Part shown: piece after piece, positions 34,494 through 43,083 of the stretch
Layout of the letters: each line of letters opens with the position of its first letter
Numbering within the stretch: the first letter of the stretch is position 1
Assembly (NCBI GenBank): GCA_965204905.1
Contig: CBDBGA010000001.1
Location: forward strand, 69,347-133,346
Direction of reading: 5' to 3'
Source of the DNA: Bin87 sp965204905
GTDB taxonomy: Bacteria; Chloroflexota; Dehalococcoidia; Lucifugimonadales; UBA3495
Length of the DNA stretch: 64,000 nt
Position numbers and translations under genes: made by a program
The notes under the pieces: generated by a model
Told to the model about the DNA's origin: nothing
What the model saw: only the letters and a program-made list of their open reading frames with translations
The model's database searches: none

Positions 34494-36908
34494 ATGGACG
34501 ATGCCGGGGACCAGGCCGGGGACCTGCTGGGAGAGATTGCCAGGCTGCGGGAGCGCCTGTCCCTCCTGAGCCAGGCCAGTCTCCGCATCAACGAGAGCCT
34601 GGAGTTCGACCAGGTGTTGCAGGGCGTACTGGACTCGGCCCGCTCCCTGACTTCCGCCCGCTACGGCGTGATGACCCTGCTGGATGAAGGGGGCGGGGTG
34701 CGGCGCTTCCTGACCTCCGAGTTCACCCCCGGGGAGGCCGAACGGCGGTGGCTGACCCCGGATCCGGGGCGGCTCTTCGAGGTACTGGCCAATATCTCCG
34801 AACCCCTGCGCCTTCCCGACCTGGCGGAATACGTGCGGGGCCTGGGCTTTGCGGACTTCTCCATGCCTCTGCCGGTGGATGTGTTCCGCTTCATGGCCGC
34901 GCCCATATTCCACCGGGGGGAACGGGTGGGACACGTCTTCGTGGGCGACCGGGAGGACGGATCGGAGTTCAGCCCGGAGGACCAGGAGACGCTGGTAATG
35001 TTCGCTGCCCAGGCTGCGCTGGTCATCGCCAACGCGGGCGCCCACCGGGAGGAACGCCGCGCCCGGGCGGACCTGGAGACCCTGGTCAACACATCTCCCG
35101 TGGGCGTGGTGGTCTTCGACGCCGCCACGGGTATGCCGGTGTCGGTCAACCGGGAGGCCATGCGCCTGGTGGAGGGCTTGCGGGAGGAGGGCCAGGGGGC
35201 GGAGAACCTGCTGGACGTGGTGACCTGCGTGCGGGGCGACGGCCGGGAGGTCTCCTTGCGGGAACTGCCGCTCGCCGAGGCGCTCAGGGCCGGGGAGACG
35301 GTTCGGGCCGAGGAGATCACCCTGCGGGTTCCCGACGGGCGCAGCATCAGCACCCTGCTGAATGCCACGCCGATCCACGGGGATGACGGGCAGTTGGCGT
35401 CCTTCGTCGTTACGCTACAGGACCTGACGCCCTTGGAGGAACAGGAGCGGCTGCGGGCCGAGTTCCTGGGCATGGTGAGCCGTGAGCTCAGGACGCCGCT
35501 GGCGGCGGTCAGGGGCTCGGTGACCACGCTGTTGGAGTCAGGTGGAGCTCTGGACCCGGCCGAGATGGCCGAGTTCCATCGGATCATTCTCGACCAGTCA
35601 GACCAGGCGCGCCTTCTGATCAGCGACCTGCTGGACGTGGCACACATTGAGACCGGCAGTTTGGCTATCGAGTCGGAACCTGCTGACATCAGGGGGCTGG
35701 TGGAGGAGGCTGCGGAGAGGTTCCGGAGTGGGGGCGCCAGGCATCCCCTGCACGTTGATCTGGCGGAGGACCTGCCGATGGTCATGGTCGACAAACGGCG
35801 CCTCGTCCAGGTGCTGTACAACCTGCTGGCCAATGCTGCTGGCTACTCCCACGAGAGTTTGCCCGTCGCGGTGAGCGCAGAGCGGGACGGTGTCCGCCTG
35901 GCGGTGTCCGTTGTTGACCAAGGGCGTGCCATACCGTCGGAAATGCTGCCGGAGCTGTTCCGCCGGTTCTCCCGCGCTTTTGGCCGGGACACGTCCCCCG
36001 GCGTAGGCGGGTCGGGGCTGAGCCTGGCCATCTGCAAGGGCATCGTGGAGGCCCACGGGGGCCGCATCCGGGCCGAGAGCGACAGCCCCGGCCAGGGCGC
36101 TACGTTCACCTTCACCCTGCCCATCGCCGAAGGGATGGTCGCCGCCGTGCCGCCGCCGCCGCCCGCAGTCAGGACCAAGCGGACCGCAAGAGATGGGGTG
36201 CGAGTGCTGGCGATGGACGACGACCCCCAGTCTTTGCGCTACGTCCGGGACACCCTCACCAGGGCGGGTTACGCTCCGATAATCACCGGCGACCCGGCCG
36301 ACGTGCTCCGCCTCATGGTCGAGGAGAGGCCCCACCTGGTGCTGCTCAACCTGGTGTTGCCCGACCGGGACGGCGTCGATTTGATGAATAATATTTTGAG
36401 GATTGCCGATGTGCCGGTGATATTCATGTCGGTGTATGGGCAGGACGATGCCGTGGCCCGGGCTCTGGACATGGGCGCTGCCGACTACCTGGTCAAGCCC
36501 TTCTCGCCCACGGAGCTGACGGCTCGGATCAGGGCCGTCCTGCGCCGGCGGCTGGAGCCTTTCGCCGGGGAGCCGGCGCCATTCTACGACGTGGGCGGGC
36601 TGACCATAGAATACGCGCAGCGGCGCGTGGCGGTGGCCGGGGCGCCCGTGAATCTGACGGCCACCGAGTACGGGGTGCTCTACGAGCTCGCCGTTCATGC
36701 CCCGCGGGCGCTGAGCCACAGCGTGCTGCTACAGCGCGTGTGGGGCCCGGAGCGCATCGGCAAGGGTTGGCTGCTGCGGGACGTGGTGAAGCGGCTGCGT
36801 CGCAAGCTCGGCGATACCGCGAGCAACCCCAAGTACGTCATCACCGAGCCCAGGGCGGGCTACCGCATGCCCGTAGGGGAGACCGCGGACCAGGTGGAAC
36901 CAGGGTAA
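34494..36908 (+). CDS. Paralogous kinase-receiver-DNA-binding protein lacking both phosphoacceptors
   Basis: 804 residues, same domain order and length as the preceding gene, strongly similar throughout. The phosphoacceptor histidine is Arg330 (MVSRELRTPLAAVRG, codon CGT) and the receiver aspartate is Asn619 (VLLNLVLPDRDG, codon AAC). The ATP-lid glycines are also changed: G1 is VVDQGRAIP and G2 is GSGLSLAICKG. The N box, receiver acidic pocket (MDDDPQ), Lys (LVKPFSP) and the winged helix are kept. The frame is intact over 2.4 kb, so it is more likely a selected pseudokinase regulator than a dead gene. The last codon and stop (GGG TAA) come from an inserted tnpB remnant. Confidence 0.88.
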   Translation: MDDAGDQAGDLLGEIARLRERLSLLSQASLRINESLEFDQVLQGVLDSARSLTSARYGVMTLLDEGGGVRRFLTSEFTPGEAERRWLTPDPGRLFEVLANISEPLRLPDLAEYVRGLGFADFSMPLPVDVFRFMAAPIFHRGERVGHVFVGDREDGSEFSPEDQETLVMFAAQAALVIANAGAHREERRARADLETLVNTSPVGVVVFDAATGMPVSVNREAMRLVEGLREEGQGAENLLDVVTCVRGDGREVSLRELPLAEALRAGETVRAEEITLRVPDGRSISTLLNATPIHGDDGQLASFVVTLQDLTPLEEQERLRAEFLGMVSRELRTPLAAVRGSVTTLLESGGALDPAEMAEFHRIILDQSDQARLLISDLLDVAHIETGSLAIESEPADIRGLVEEAAERFRSGGARHPLHVDLAEDLPMVMVDKRRLVQVLYNLLANAAGYSHESLPVAVSAERDGVRLAVSVVDQGRAIPSEMLPELFRRFSRAFGRDTSPGVGGSGLSLAICKGIVEAHGGRIRAESDSPGQGATFTFTLPIAEGMVAAVPPPPPAVRTKRTARDGVRVLAMDDDPQSLRYVRDTLTRAGYAPIITGDPADVLRLMVEERPHLVLLNLVLPDRDGVDLMNNILRIADVPVIFMSVYGQDDAVARALDMGAADYLVKPFSPTELTARIRAVLRRRLEPFAGEPAPFYDVGGLTIEYAQRRVAVAGAPVNLTATEYGVLYELAVHAPRALSHSVLLQRVWGPERIGKGWLLRDVVKRLRRKLGDTASNPKYVITEPRAGYRMPVGETADQVEPG

Positions 36909-37190
36909 TCCAAATGAGTAACAATGGTTATCCGCCTCAGGCGGACCACCTGAGCTGGACGCTGACCATTGTACTCGCCTTGGTTCTCCCTTCATCCGGG
37001 GCAGTTTCACCGGCGATGGCATCACCGCCAGCCAGCGCTCCCTCGTCCAGAAGCATCACATCCTCGCCTACCGCGAGTAGCGCAAGTTTATGCAGGTTGC
37101 GAGCTGCGTTCTCATTGCGGTCGTGAATGACGCCGCAACCGGGGCACGACCACATCGGTTCTCGACCCAGTGCTGGGATACCACCGGTGG
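36903..37190 (-). pseudogene. TnpB family-1 C-terminal fragment at the kinase gene's 3' end
   Basis: Encodes NPALGREPMWSCPGCGVIHD then RNENAARNLHKLALLAVGED, ending LRWSA and TGA. This copy has no internal palindrome, so it shows the ancestral sequence: the tnpB stop codon lies in the centre of the terminal palindrome (36931-36945). Part of the zinc-finger region is deleted (LG joined to the WYPSS region). Its terminus GGGTAATCC begins inside the last codon of the kinase paralogue. Confidence 0.7.
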
Positions 37191-37273
37191 CAGATTGCCC
37201 CTATCATCGTTCGGAAATGGTGTCTGTGGGTCTCTGGTGCGAAGAATTGGCCCGATTTGGAGGAGGTTGCGTC

Positions 37274-38839
37274 ATGAATTCACGCCGGTTGCACACGGCA
37301 CTGACGGCGGGTGTCCTTCTGGCCCTTGCGTCAGCGTTCGCCATTGGGTGCGGTGGACTGTCCGGGCCAGGCGAATTGCGTTCGGATCAGGATGCCACTG
37401 CGCCGGCGGGGGCGGGAGATGCCGGCGGGGAGACCGCGGCAATGATCGTCAATGATGCGATCAGTGACCAGCAGCGCTCCACTGAACCGTCTGCGGCGGC
37501 TGACCCGGGCGGGAGCGCGGCCACGGAACCGGGAGTGCCTGATGTCCCTTCCGGTGAATCCACCAGGACGTGGGCCACGACGCCGGGCGTTGACCCGTCT
37601 TCGCAGGATGGATCCTCTGCCACGACTACGCCGGCGCCTGAGGAGCCGCCGGCTGCGAAGGGGTCCGACGAGCCGCCGTCCGTGGACAATCTGAGTGCCT
37701 TGACGCGGGGCAACAGCGAGTTCGCTTTCGACCTCTACCGTGAATTGTCCGCGACCGACGGCAACCTGTTCTTCTCGCCCCATAGCATCTCGACGGCCTT
37801 GGCCATGACCTACGCGGGAGCGCAGGGCGACACCAGGGACGCCATGGCGGATACGCTGCGGTTCTCGTTGCCGCCGGATAGGCTGCACGGCGCGTTTGAG
37901 GCATTGTCCCGTGATCTGGGGTCCCGGGCTGCCGGCGAGGATGAGGGAAGTTTCCGGCTGAATGCCGCCAACGCGGTGTGGGCGCAGGAAGGTCACCCTT
38001 TCCAGGATGTGTACCTTGACGTCGTGAAGGCCAGCTACGGCGGCGAGGTGAGTCTCGCCAACTTCGTCGGCGACCCCGACGGTTCCCGCTCAGAGATCAA
38101 TGGTTGGGTTGGTCGCGCTACCGAGGGCAAGATCGAGGACCTGATCCCGCCGGACCTTATCGACGTTCTGACCCGCATGGTGCTGGTGAACGCCGTGTAC
38201 TTCAAGGCCGGATGGCTCTATCCGTTTGCTGAGGCGTTTACGGCAACTGCGTCTTTCCAGCTGCTGGACGGCACAACGGCCGATGTGGATATGATGCGTG
38301 CCACGGAATACTTCGGTTACGGGGCGGGTGACGGCTACCAGGTCGTAGCGTTGCCCTACGCGGGCGGCGAGATGTACATGGCGGTGCTGCTGCCCGACCA
38401 GGGACGGTTCCAGGAATTCGAGGAGCGTCTGGACGCGGATTTCCTGGATCAGGCTCTGGCGCAGGTTTCCGAGAATTACGTCGCGCTGGAGATGCCCCGG
38501 TTTGGGTTCGACGCCGCGTTCCGGCTGGGCGACGCCCTGAAGACGATGGGGATGTCCGCGGCCTTTGACCCCGGCGCCGCCGACTTTTCGGGCATGGACG
38601 GCCTGTCATGCGCTGCACGAGACAACGGTTGCCTGTACATCGGCGCTGCGGTCCACAAGGCATTCGTGTCGGTTGACGAGTCGGGCACCGAAGCCGCAGC
38701 GGCGACCGCGGTGATGATGCAGACGGAGTCGGCGAAGCCCATGCCGGTTGAAGTGAAGGTGGACCGGCCTTTCATCTTCGTGATACGGGACAACGCGACG
38801 GGGACGAACCTGTTCGTGGGCCGGGTGGTGGAGCCGTGA
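37274..38839 (+). CDS. Serpin lipoprotein
   Basis: 521 residues, AGGAGG before ATG. A lipobox (FAIGC) places it on the membrane's outer face; a Ser/Pro/Thr/Ala-rich linker of about 130 residues follows. The serpin domain starts at NSEFAFDLYRELSATDGNLF and includes FFSPHSISTALAMTYAGAQG, LVNAVYFKAGW and VALPYAGGEMYMAVLLPD. The reactive-loop hinge VDESGTEAAAATAVMM has the small residues needed for loop insertion, so it should be inhibitory. It ends DRPFIFVIRDNATGTNLFVG, as in the family. The target protease cannot be read from sequence. Confidence 0.92.
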   Translation: MNSRRLHTALTAGVLLALASAFAIGCGGLSGPGELRSDQDATAPAGAGDAGGETAAMIVNDAISDQQRSTEPSAAADPGGSAATEPGVPDVPSGESTRTWATTPGVDPSSQDGSSATTTPAPEEPPAAKGSDEPPSVDNLSALTRGNSEFAFDLYRELSATDGNLFFSPHSISTALAMTYAGAQGDTRDAMADTLRFSLPPDRLHGAFEALSRDLGSRAAGEDEGSFRLNAANAVWAQEGHPFQDVYLDVVKASYGGEVSLANFVGDPDGSRSEINGWVGRATEGKIEDLIPPDLIDVLTRMVLVNAVYFKAGWLYPFAEAFTATASFQLLDGTTADVDMMRATEYFGYGAGDGYQVVALPYAGGEMYMAVLLPDQGRFQEFEERLDADFLDQALAQVSENYVALEMPRFGFDAAFRLGDALKTMGMSAAFDPGAADFSGMDGLSCAARDNGCLYIGAAVHKAFVSVDESGTEAAAATAVMMQTESAKPMPVEVKVDRPFIFVIRDNATGTNLFVGRVVEP

Positions 38840-39182
38840 TCTCTGGGACCGGACACGTACGTTTGGCGGGGTCCGTTTGTTCCGGGTCCGTCGCCATGGA
38901 GGTGCCCTCATGGTTTGGACATTAGCCATCGGTTGGATCGCGTACTGGTCCTTCAGGTTGTCGAACGGTCGGTGCGAGCACGGCCGGGTCTGACCACCGC
39001 AGCTGGGTCTCCGCGCCCGGATGGGGATGCGGCGCCGCTCAGTGACGGCGCCGCTCTCCGGGCCGGTTCAGCCCTCGACTCCCCGGCTATCCCTCCCTCT
39101 TTCCCTACTCCCACACCGCTCCAGCCCAGGGAGGGTTGGTGTTGATGTGGGCCATGGGAGCGGCGGCTCGTGGGCCACTGGG
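38840..39182. other. Convergent intergenic region with a GC hairpin
   Basis: No gene. GCGGCGCCG / CGGCGCCGC (39029-39037, 39046-39054, loop CTCAGTGA) is a perfect 9-bp stem lying between convergent genes, probably terminating or insulating transcription, though it lacks a T-tract. Confidence 0.45.
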
Positions 39183-39821
39183 CTAACTCTCGGGGTCGTC
39201 GTTGCTGATGCCGACGGAAGCGCCGTCGTCGTCAGCGCAGCGTTCATGGCCCGGGCCATCGCCGATGGGCCCGCCGTCGGCATTGACCAGGAAGGCCGGG
39301 CGGTCATCGAACCACGCCCTGATACCGGCGGCTTCTTCCGGGGTCAGCTGTCCCGTTTCCACCAGCATGGACAGCCACAGATCGATCGGGCCTGAATCGG
39401 AGTCGGAGTCGGCCCCATCGGCGAAGTGGATGCCAAGGGCGCCAGCGCCCTCCGGGCGGGACTGGAACCAGGTCCTGGCCTCGTCCCCTTGATCTGCGGT
39501 CAGGACGCCATCGGCGACCAGGCCGTCGATACGGGCGTCGAATATGGTTTCGCTCTGCTCGTCCATTGCGGTTACGAAGGCGGCCTCCAGGGCGGCCGGC
39601 TCCACGCCCAGCAGCTCGGCCACCCGTGCCATGAGCGCGTCGGGGTCGCCGTGGCCGCCCCGGTTTTCGGAAGGCCCGTCGCCCCGATGGAACGGCCCGC
39701 CGTCCGCGCCCCCGACGCCGGCAGCCACGACGCTGCCGGTCACGAGTCCGACCGACAGCAGCGCCACCGCGCCGGCAACCGCGAACCAGCGTCTCCTGAT
39801 GTTGCGCATCCTGTTGAACAT
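39183..39821 (-). CDS. Small secreted protein with WFxxRP repeats (A)
   Basis: 212 residues, GGAGG before ATG, signal peptide (WFAVAGAVALLSVGLVTGSV). The mature part has two helical units, each ending in a WF-x-x-RP motif: VLTADQGDEARTWFQSRP and LTPEEAAGIRAWFDDRP. It also has the segment RVAELLGVEPAALEAAF. The C-terminus is acidic (CADDDGASVGISNDDPES). The protein at 42176 has the same plan. Both flank a sensor/regulator operon, so an extracytoplasmic role linked to that system is inferred. Confidence 0.7.
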   Translation of the reverse strand: MFNRMRNIRRRWFAVAGAVALLSVGLVTGSVVAAGVGGADGGPFHRGDGPSENRGGHGDPDALMARVAELLGVEPAALEAAFVTAMDEQSETIFDARIDGLVADGVLTADQGDEARTWFQSRPEGAGALGIHFADGADSDSDSGPIDLWLSMLVETGQLTPEEAAGIRAWFDDRPAFLVNADGGPIGDGPGHERCADDDGASVGISNDDPES

Positions 39822-39909
39822 TGTTGCCTCCTGCGCCGCCGTAGGTGATGAGATTTGTATTCAGTCGGCGGCCTTGATGGATGCAGGATAGACGGACGAT
39901 ATTAAGGAA

Positions 39910-41316
39910 TTACGAAGGGAGATCAAAACCGAACCGACTGCCGGCTCCCGCCGCGCTCTCGACCCAGATGGTTCCGCCGTGGGCTTCCACCAACTGGCGG
40001 GCAATGGTGAGCCCCAGCCCGGTCCCTCCGGTGGCGCGGCCCCGAGAGGGGTCAGCCCGGTAGAGGCGGTCGAATACGTGGGGGAGCGCGTCCGCCGGAA
40101 TGCCGACGCCGGTGTCCGTAACTACTACCCTGACGCCAGCGCCGTGTTGGGAGGCCACGACGCTCACGGCGCCCCCCGGCGGGGTGTGGCGAATGGCGTT
40201 GTCCACCAGGTTGCCGACCACCTGCTCGATGCGGAGCCGGTCAACGTTCAGGACTGGCAATCCTTCCGCCGTGGCCGTGGCCAGGTCCACTGAGCCGGCG
40301 GCGGCGCGGGGTCGGAACGAGGCCGCGACTTTCTCGATGATGTCCGCCACGGCGGCCGGCTCCAGTTCCAGCCGCAGCTCCCGCGCCTCCGTTGCCGCCA
40401 GCAGCCTCAGGTCATCCACGAGACGGTTCAGGCGCAGGGCCTGTTGATGCACGGTGTCGAGGGTGGCGGCGTCGGGTTCCAACAACCCGTCCTGCAATGC
40501 CTCGATGTGTCCCTGGATGTTGGCCAGGGGCGTCCGCAGCTCGTGGGCCACGTCCGACACCATGGCGCGACGCTGGCGCTCCGACTCTTCCAGGGCATCG
40601 GCCATGGCGTTGAAGGCCTGCCCCAGTTCGGCGATTTCGTCGTTGCCCCTCACTACGGCGCGACTGGACAGGTCGCCGCCGCCCAGGGCCCGGGCCGCGG
40701 CGGTGAGGTTCCCGATAGAACCCAGCACCCGCCGGGAGAGCAGCAGCACCAGCAGCACGCCCACCGCGCCGGCTATGGCGCCGAACACGATCAGCGCCTC
40801 CCGGACGGAGTGCGCGAAAAGTTCCAGCGGAGGCTCCGCGCCGGCAAAAGGCAAACCGTCCGATTCGTCGTGGGCTAATGTCGGCGCGTCGTCCCACGCC
40901 CGCGCGCTCACCGCCACCGACCCCAACCGAACCCCGTCGGATACTATCGGCTCGAAACGCCGTTCCGAAAACGCGCCGGCGTAATGGTCGTCGTCTCCGT
41001 GCCCGTCGGGTCGGATCGGACTCTCGGCGACCAGATGGCCCTGGGTGTCCAGCACGATGATTTCCCGTTCGGTTTGGAAACTGACCCGGCTGACGAAATC
41101 CTGTATCCCCCGCCAGTTCCCGCCGGAGTCGTGAAAATCGGCCAGCGCCACCAGGATGCGGTTGGTCCGCACCCGGTCCTGCTCCCTCTGGACCTGCTCC
41201 ACCGCGCGTTCCGCAGCGTAGTCGGTCAGCCAGGCCACGGCGCCGGTGGACAGGGCCAGGATGACGGCGAAACCCAGCGTCAGGCGCAGCCGGAGGCCGA
41301 ATTTCCATCTAGGCAT
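39910..41316 (-). CDS. Membrane sensor histidine kinase
   Basis: 468 residues with two membrane segments (LGFAVILALSTGAVAW near 15-30 and IVFGAIAGAVGVLLVLLLS near 175-195) enclosing a periplasmic sensor of about 145 residues. HAMP (AARALGGGDLSSRAVV), HisKA with MVSDVAHELRTPLANIQG, and a complete HATPase (N box VGNLVDNAIRHTPPG; VTDTGVGIP; GGTGLGLTIAR) follow. Its first codons overlap the response-regulator gene by eight bases, typical of a coupled pair. The ligand is unknown. Confidence 0.93.
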   Translation of the reverse strand: MPRWKFGLRLRLTLGFAVILALSTGAVAWLTDYAAERAVEQVQREQDRVRTNRILVALADFHDSGGNWRGIQDFVSRVSFQTEREIIVLDTQGHLVAESPIRPDGHGDDDHYAGAFSERRFEPIVSDGVRLGSVAVSARAWDDAPTLAHDESDGLPFAGAEPPLELFAHSVREALIVFGAIAGAVGVLLVLLLSRRVLGSIGNLTAAARALGGGDLSSRAVVRGNDEIAELGQAFNAMADALEESERQRRAMVSDVAHELRTPLANIQGHIEALQDGLLEPDAATLDTVHQQALRLNRLVDDLRLLAATEARELRLELEPAAVADIIEKVAASFRPRAAAGSVDLATATAEGLPVLNVDRLRIEQVVGNLVDNAIRHTPPGGAVSVVASQHGAGVRVVVTDTGVGIPADALPHVFDRLYRADPSRGRATGGTGLGLTIARQLVEAHGGTIWVESAAGAGSRFGFDLPS

Positions 41317-41998
41317 TGCCGAACCGGTACCCGACGCCGTGGACGGTCTGAATGTAACGGGGTTTCCTGGCGTCGGGTTCTATCTTGCGGCGCAGATTGG
41401 CGACGTGCACGTCCACGGTGCGGTCAAAACCGTCGAAGTCGTAGCCGAAGACCTTGTCGATGATCTGGTGGCGGGCGAAGGGGCGACCCGGCTCAGCGGC
41501 CAGCGCGGCTAACAACCGGAACTCGGTGGGCGTCAGGCAAGGTTTGACTTCCCCGCGATTGACCGTCCGGTTCTTGATGTCGATGACCATTCCATCGCGT
41601 TCCAGCACGGCCGGCGTGGCGGCAGCCGCGTGGCGGGCCGTGCGGCGCAACACCGCCCGCACGCGTGCCGCCAGCTCCCGCGGGCTGAAGGGCTTGAGAA
41701 TGTAGTCGTCCGCGCCCAGGTCCAGGCCAGCCAGCCGGTCCTCTTCATCCACTCGCGCCGTGGCCATGATGATGGGCACGTCCGACTCCTCCCGCAGCGT
41801 CCGGCACACTTCCATGCCGTCCAGCCTGGGCAGCATCAGGTCCAGAACGATGAGGTCGGGTTCCGAATCGCGGGCGGCCCTCAGGCCGGCCAGACCATCG
41901 CCGACGGCAGTCACCCGGTGTCCGTCCCGTTCCAGATAGAGTCCAATGATTCGGGCGATGCCGGGGTCGTCTTCAATCACCAGAATGTCGCAGGACAT
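41309..41998 (-). CDS. OmpR-family response regulator
   Basis: 229 residues. Receiver: acidic pocket IEDD, phosphoacceptor Asp in LIVLDLMLPRLDG, Lys in YILKPFSPREL. Winged-helix output at about 130-229 (LTPTEFRLLAALAAEPGRPF; DRTVDVHVANLRRKIEPDAR). It precedes its kinase and lies downstream of the small secreted protein at 42176 on the same strand, about 180 bases away. Probable targets include the flanking secreted-protein genes (inference from position). Confidence 0.93.
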   Translation of the reverse strand: MSCDILVIEDDPGIARIIGLYLERDGHRVTAVGDGLAGLRAARDSEPDLIVLDLMLPRLDGMEVCRTLREESDVPIIMATARVDEEDRLAGLDLGADDYILKPFSPRELAARVRAVLRRTARHAAAATPAVLERDGMVIDIKNRTVNRGEVKPCLTPTEFRLLAALAAEPGRPFARHQIIDKVFGYDFDGFDRTVDVHVANLRRKIEPDARKPRYIQTVHGVGYRFGNA

Positions 41999-42175
41999 GG
42001 AGGCTTCTCCTATGAAACGACGGGGGTAGGTTCAGCATAGCACGCCGGGGTTTTCCGGTTGTCATTCGTATTTCGCAAGTGTTCCGCAATCGGCCCATGT
42101 TTGGCGTAGAGGGGCGACCGACGGAGTTCCCGCCGTCGGCCACCTCCCGACCGGACGAGCGAGGTTCAACCGGAT

Positions 42176-42778
42176 TTAGTCATCATCGTCGTCAAACTCG
42201 CCGTCGCCGTCGTGATGGCCCTTGCGGTGGGTGAACCGGCTGCGCTCGTCCTGGGGAATCGCGTCAGGGCGGTTTTCGTGCCATCCGCTGAGCGCCTCGG
42301 ACTCTTCCTGCGTGATCCTGCCATGCTCCACCATCCTGGACAGAAGGTCGTCGACGAAGCCGGAGTTGGCGGTGAACGCCAGCAGGATGGCAATGGTGGC
42401 GGAGTTTGCTGGTCGCCCATCGAACCACGTCGCCGCGGCGGCCGCCTGTTCCCGATTCAGGGTTTCATCCTCTACGAGGGACTGGAGGTAATCGGTGAAC
42501 GTGGCGTCGGCGCGCTCGTCGTAGGCGGTGGCGAAGGCCGATGCCAGGGCGGCCTGTTCCACGTCGACTATCTCCGAGACACGCGCCAGCACGTCGAGGT
42601 CGGGGCCGTTCATCATGTGGCCGACGTTGTAGTGGTAGCCGGCGGGCTCCATATAGTGAAGCGGGTCGGAGGAGTTGGCGGCCAACGCCACTCCGGAGAC
42701 CAGGCCGAGAGCCAGCAAAGCGACGGCCGCGAACACGGCCAGCCAGCGCTTCCTGACGTTGCGGATTCTGCTGAGCAT
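42176..42778 (-). CDS. Small secreted protein with WFxxRP repeats (B)
   Basis: 200 residues with a signal peptide (WLAVFAAVALLALGLVSGVA). Two repeat units, LNREQAAAAATWFDGRP and ITQEESEALSGWHENRP, match the pattern in the protein at 39183; the N-termini are also alike (MLSRIRNVRKRW against MFNRMRNIRRRW). The tail is His- and Asp-rich (HRKGHHDGDGEFDDDDD), suggesting metal binding. It lies upstream of the response-regulator gene on the same strand. Confidence 0.7.
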   Translation of the reverse strand: MLSRIRNVRKRWLAVFAAVALLALGLVSGVALAANSSDPLHYMEPAGYHYNVGHMMNGPDLDVLARVSEIVDVEQAALASAFATAYDERADATFTDYLQSLVEDETLNREQAAAAATWFDGRPANSATIAILLAFTANSGFVDDLLSRMVEHGRITQEESEALSGWHENRPDAIPQDERSRFTHRKGHHDGDGEFDDDDD

Positions 42779-43083
42779 TTTGCCTCCCGATGCCGCCGGA
42801 AGCTTGGTTCTTGGTATGGGCGGCTTCGATGAGAGCAGAATACGCAGTGGATGTTAAGGAATTATCAAGGGTCGTGACCTCAGAGGTTCCCGCCACCTCT
42901 GGACGGGACAGGCAGTTGAATATTCGGGATTTGGTTCAACCGGCGAAATATTACCGCGTGTTTGGCCGAGGCAATGACATTGGAAGTCTTGCGAGCGCCA
43001 GTTTTGCGAATCCGTCAAATGGGAGTAGAGTACGGCAGTCAATTTGCGGCGCCGGCCAGACCAGGGAGGAGTTCGGTCGCGAG

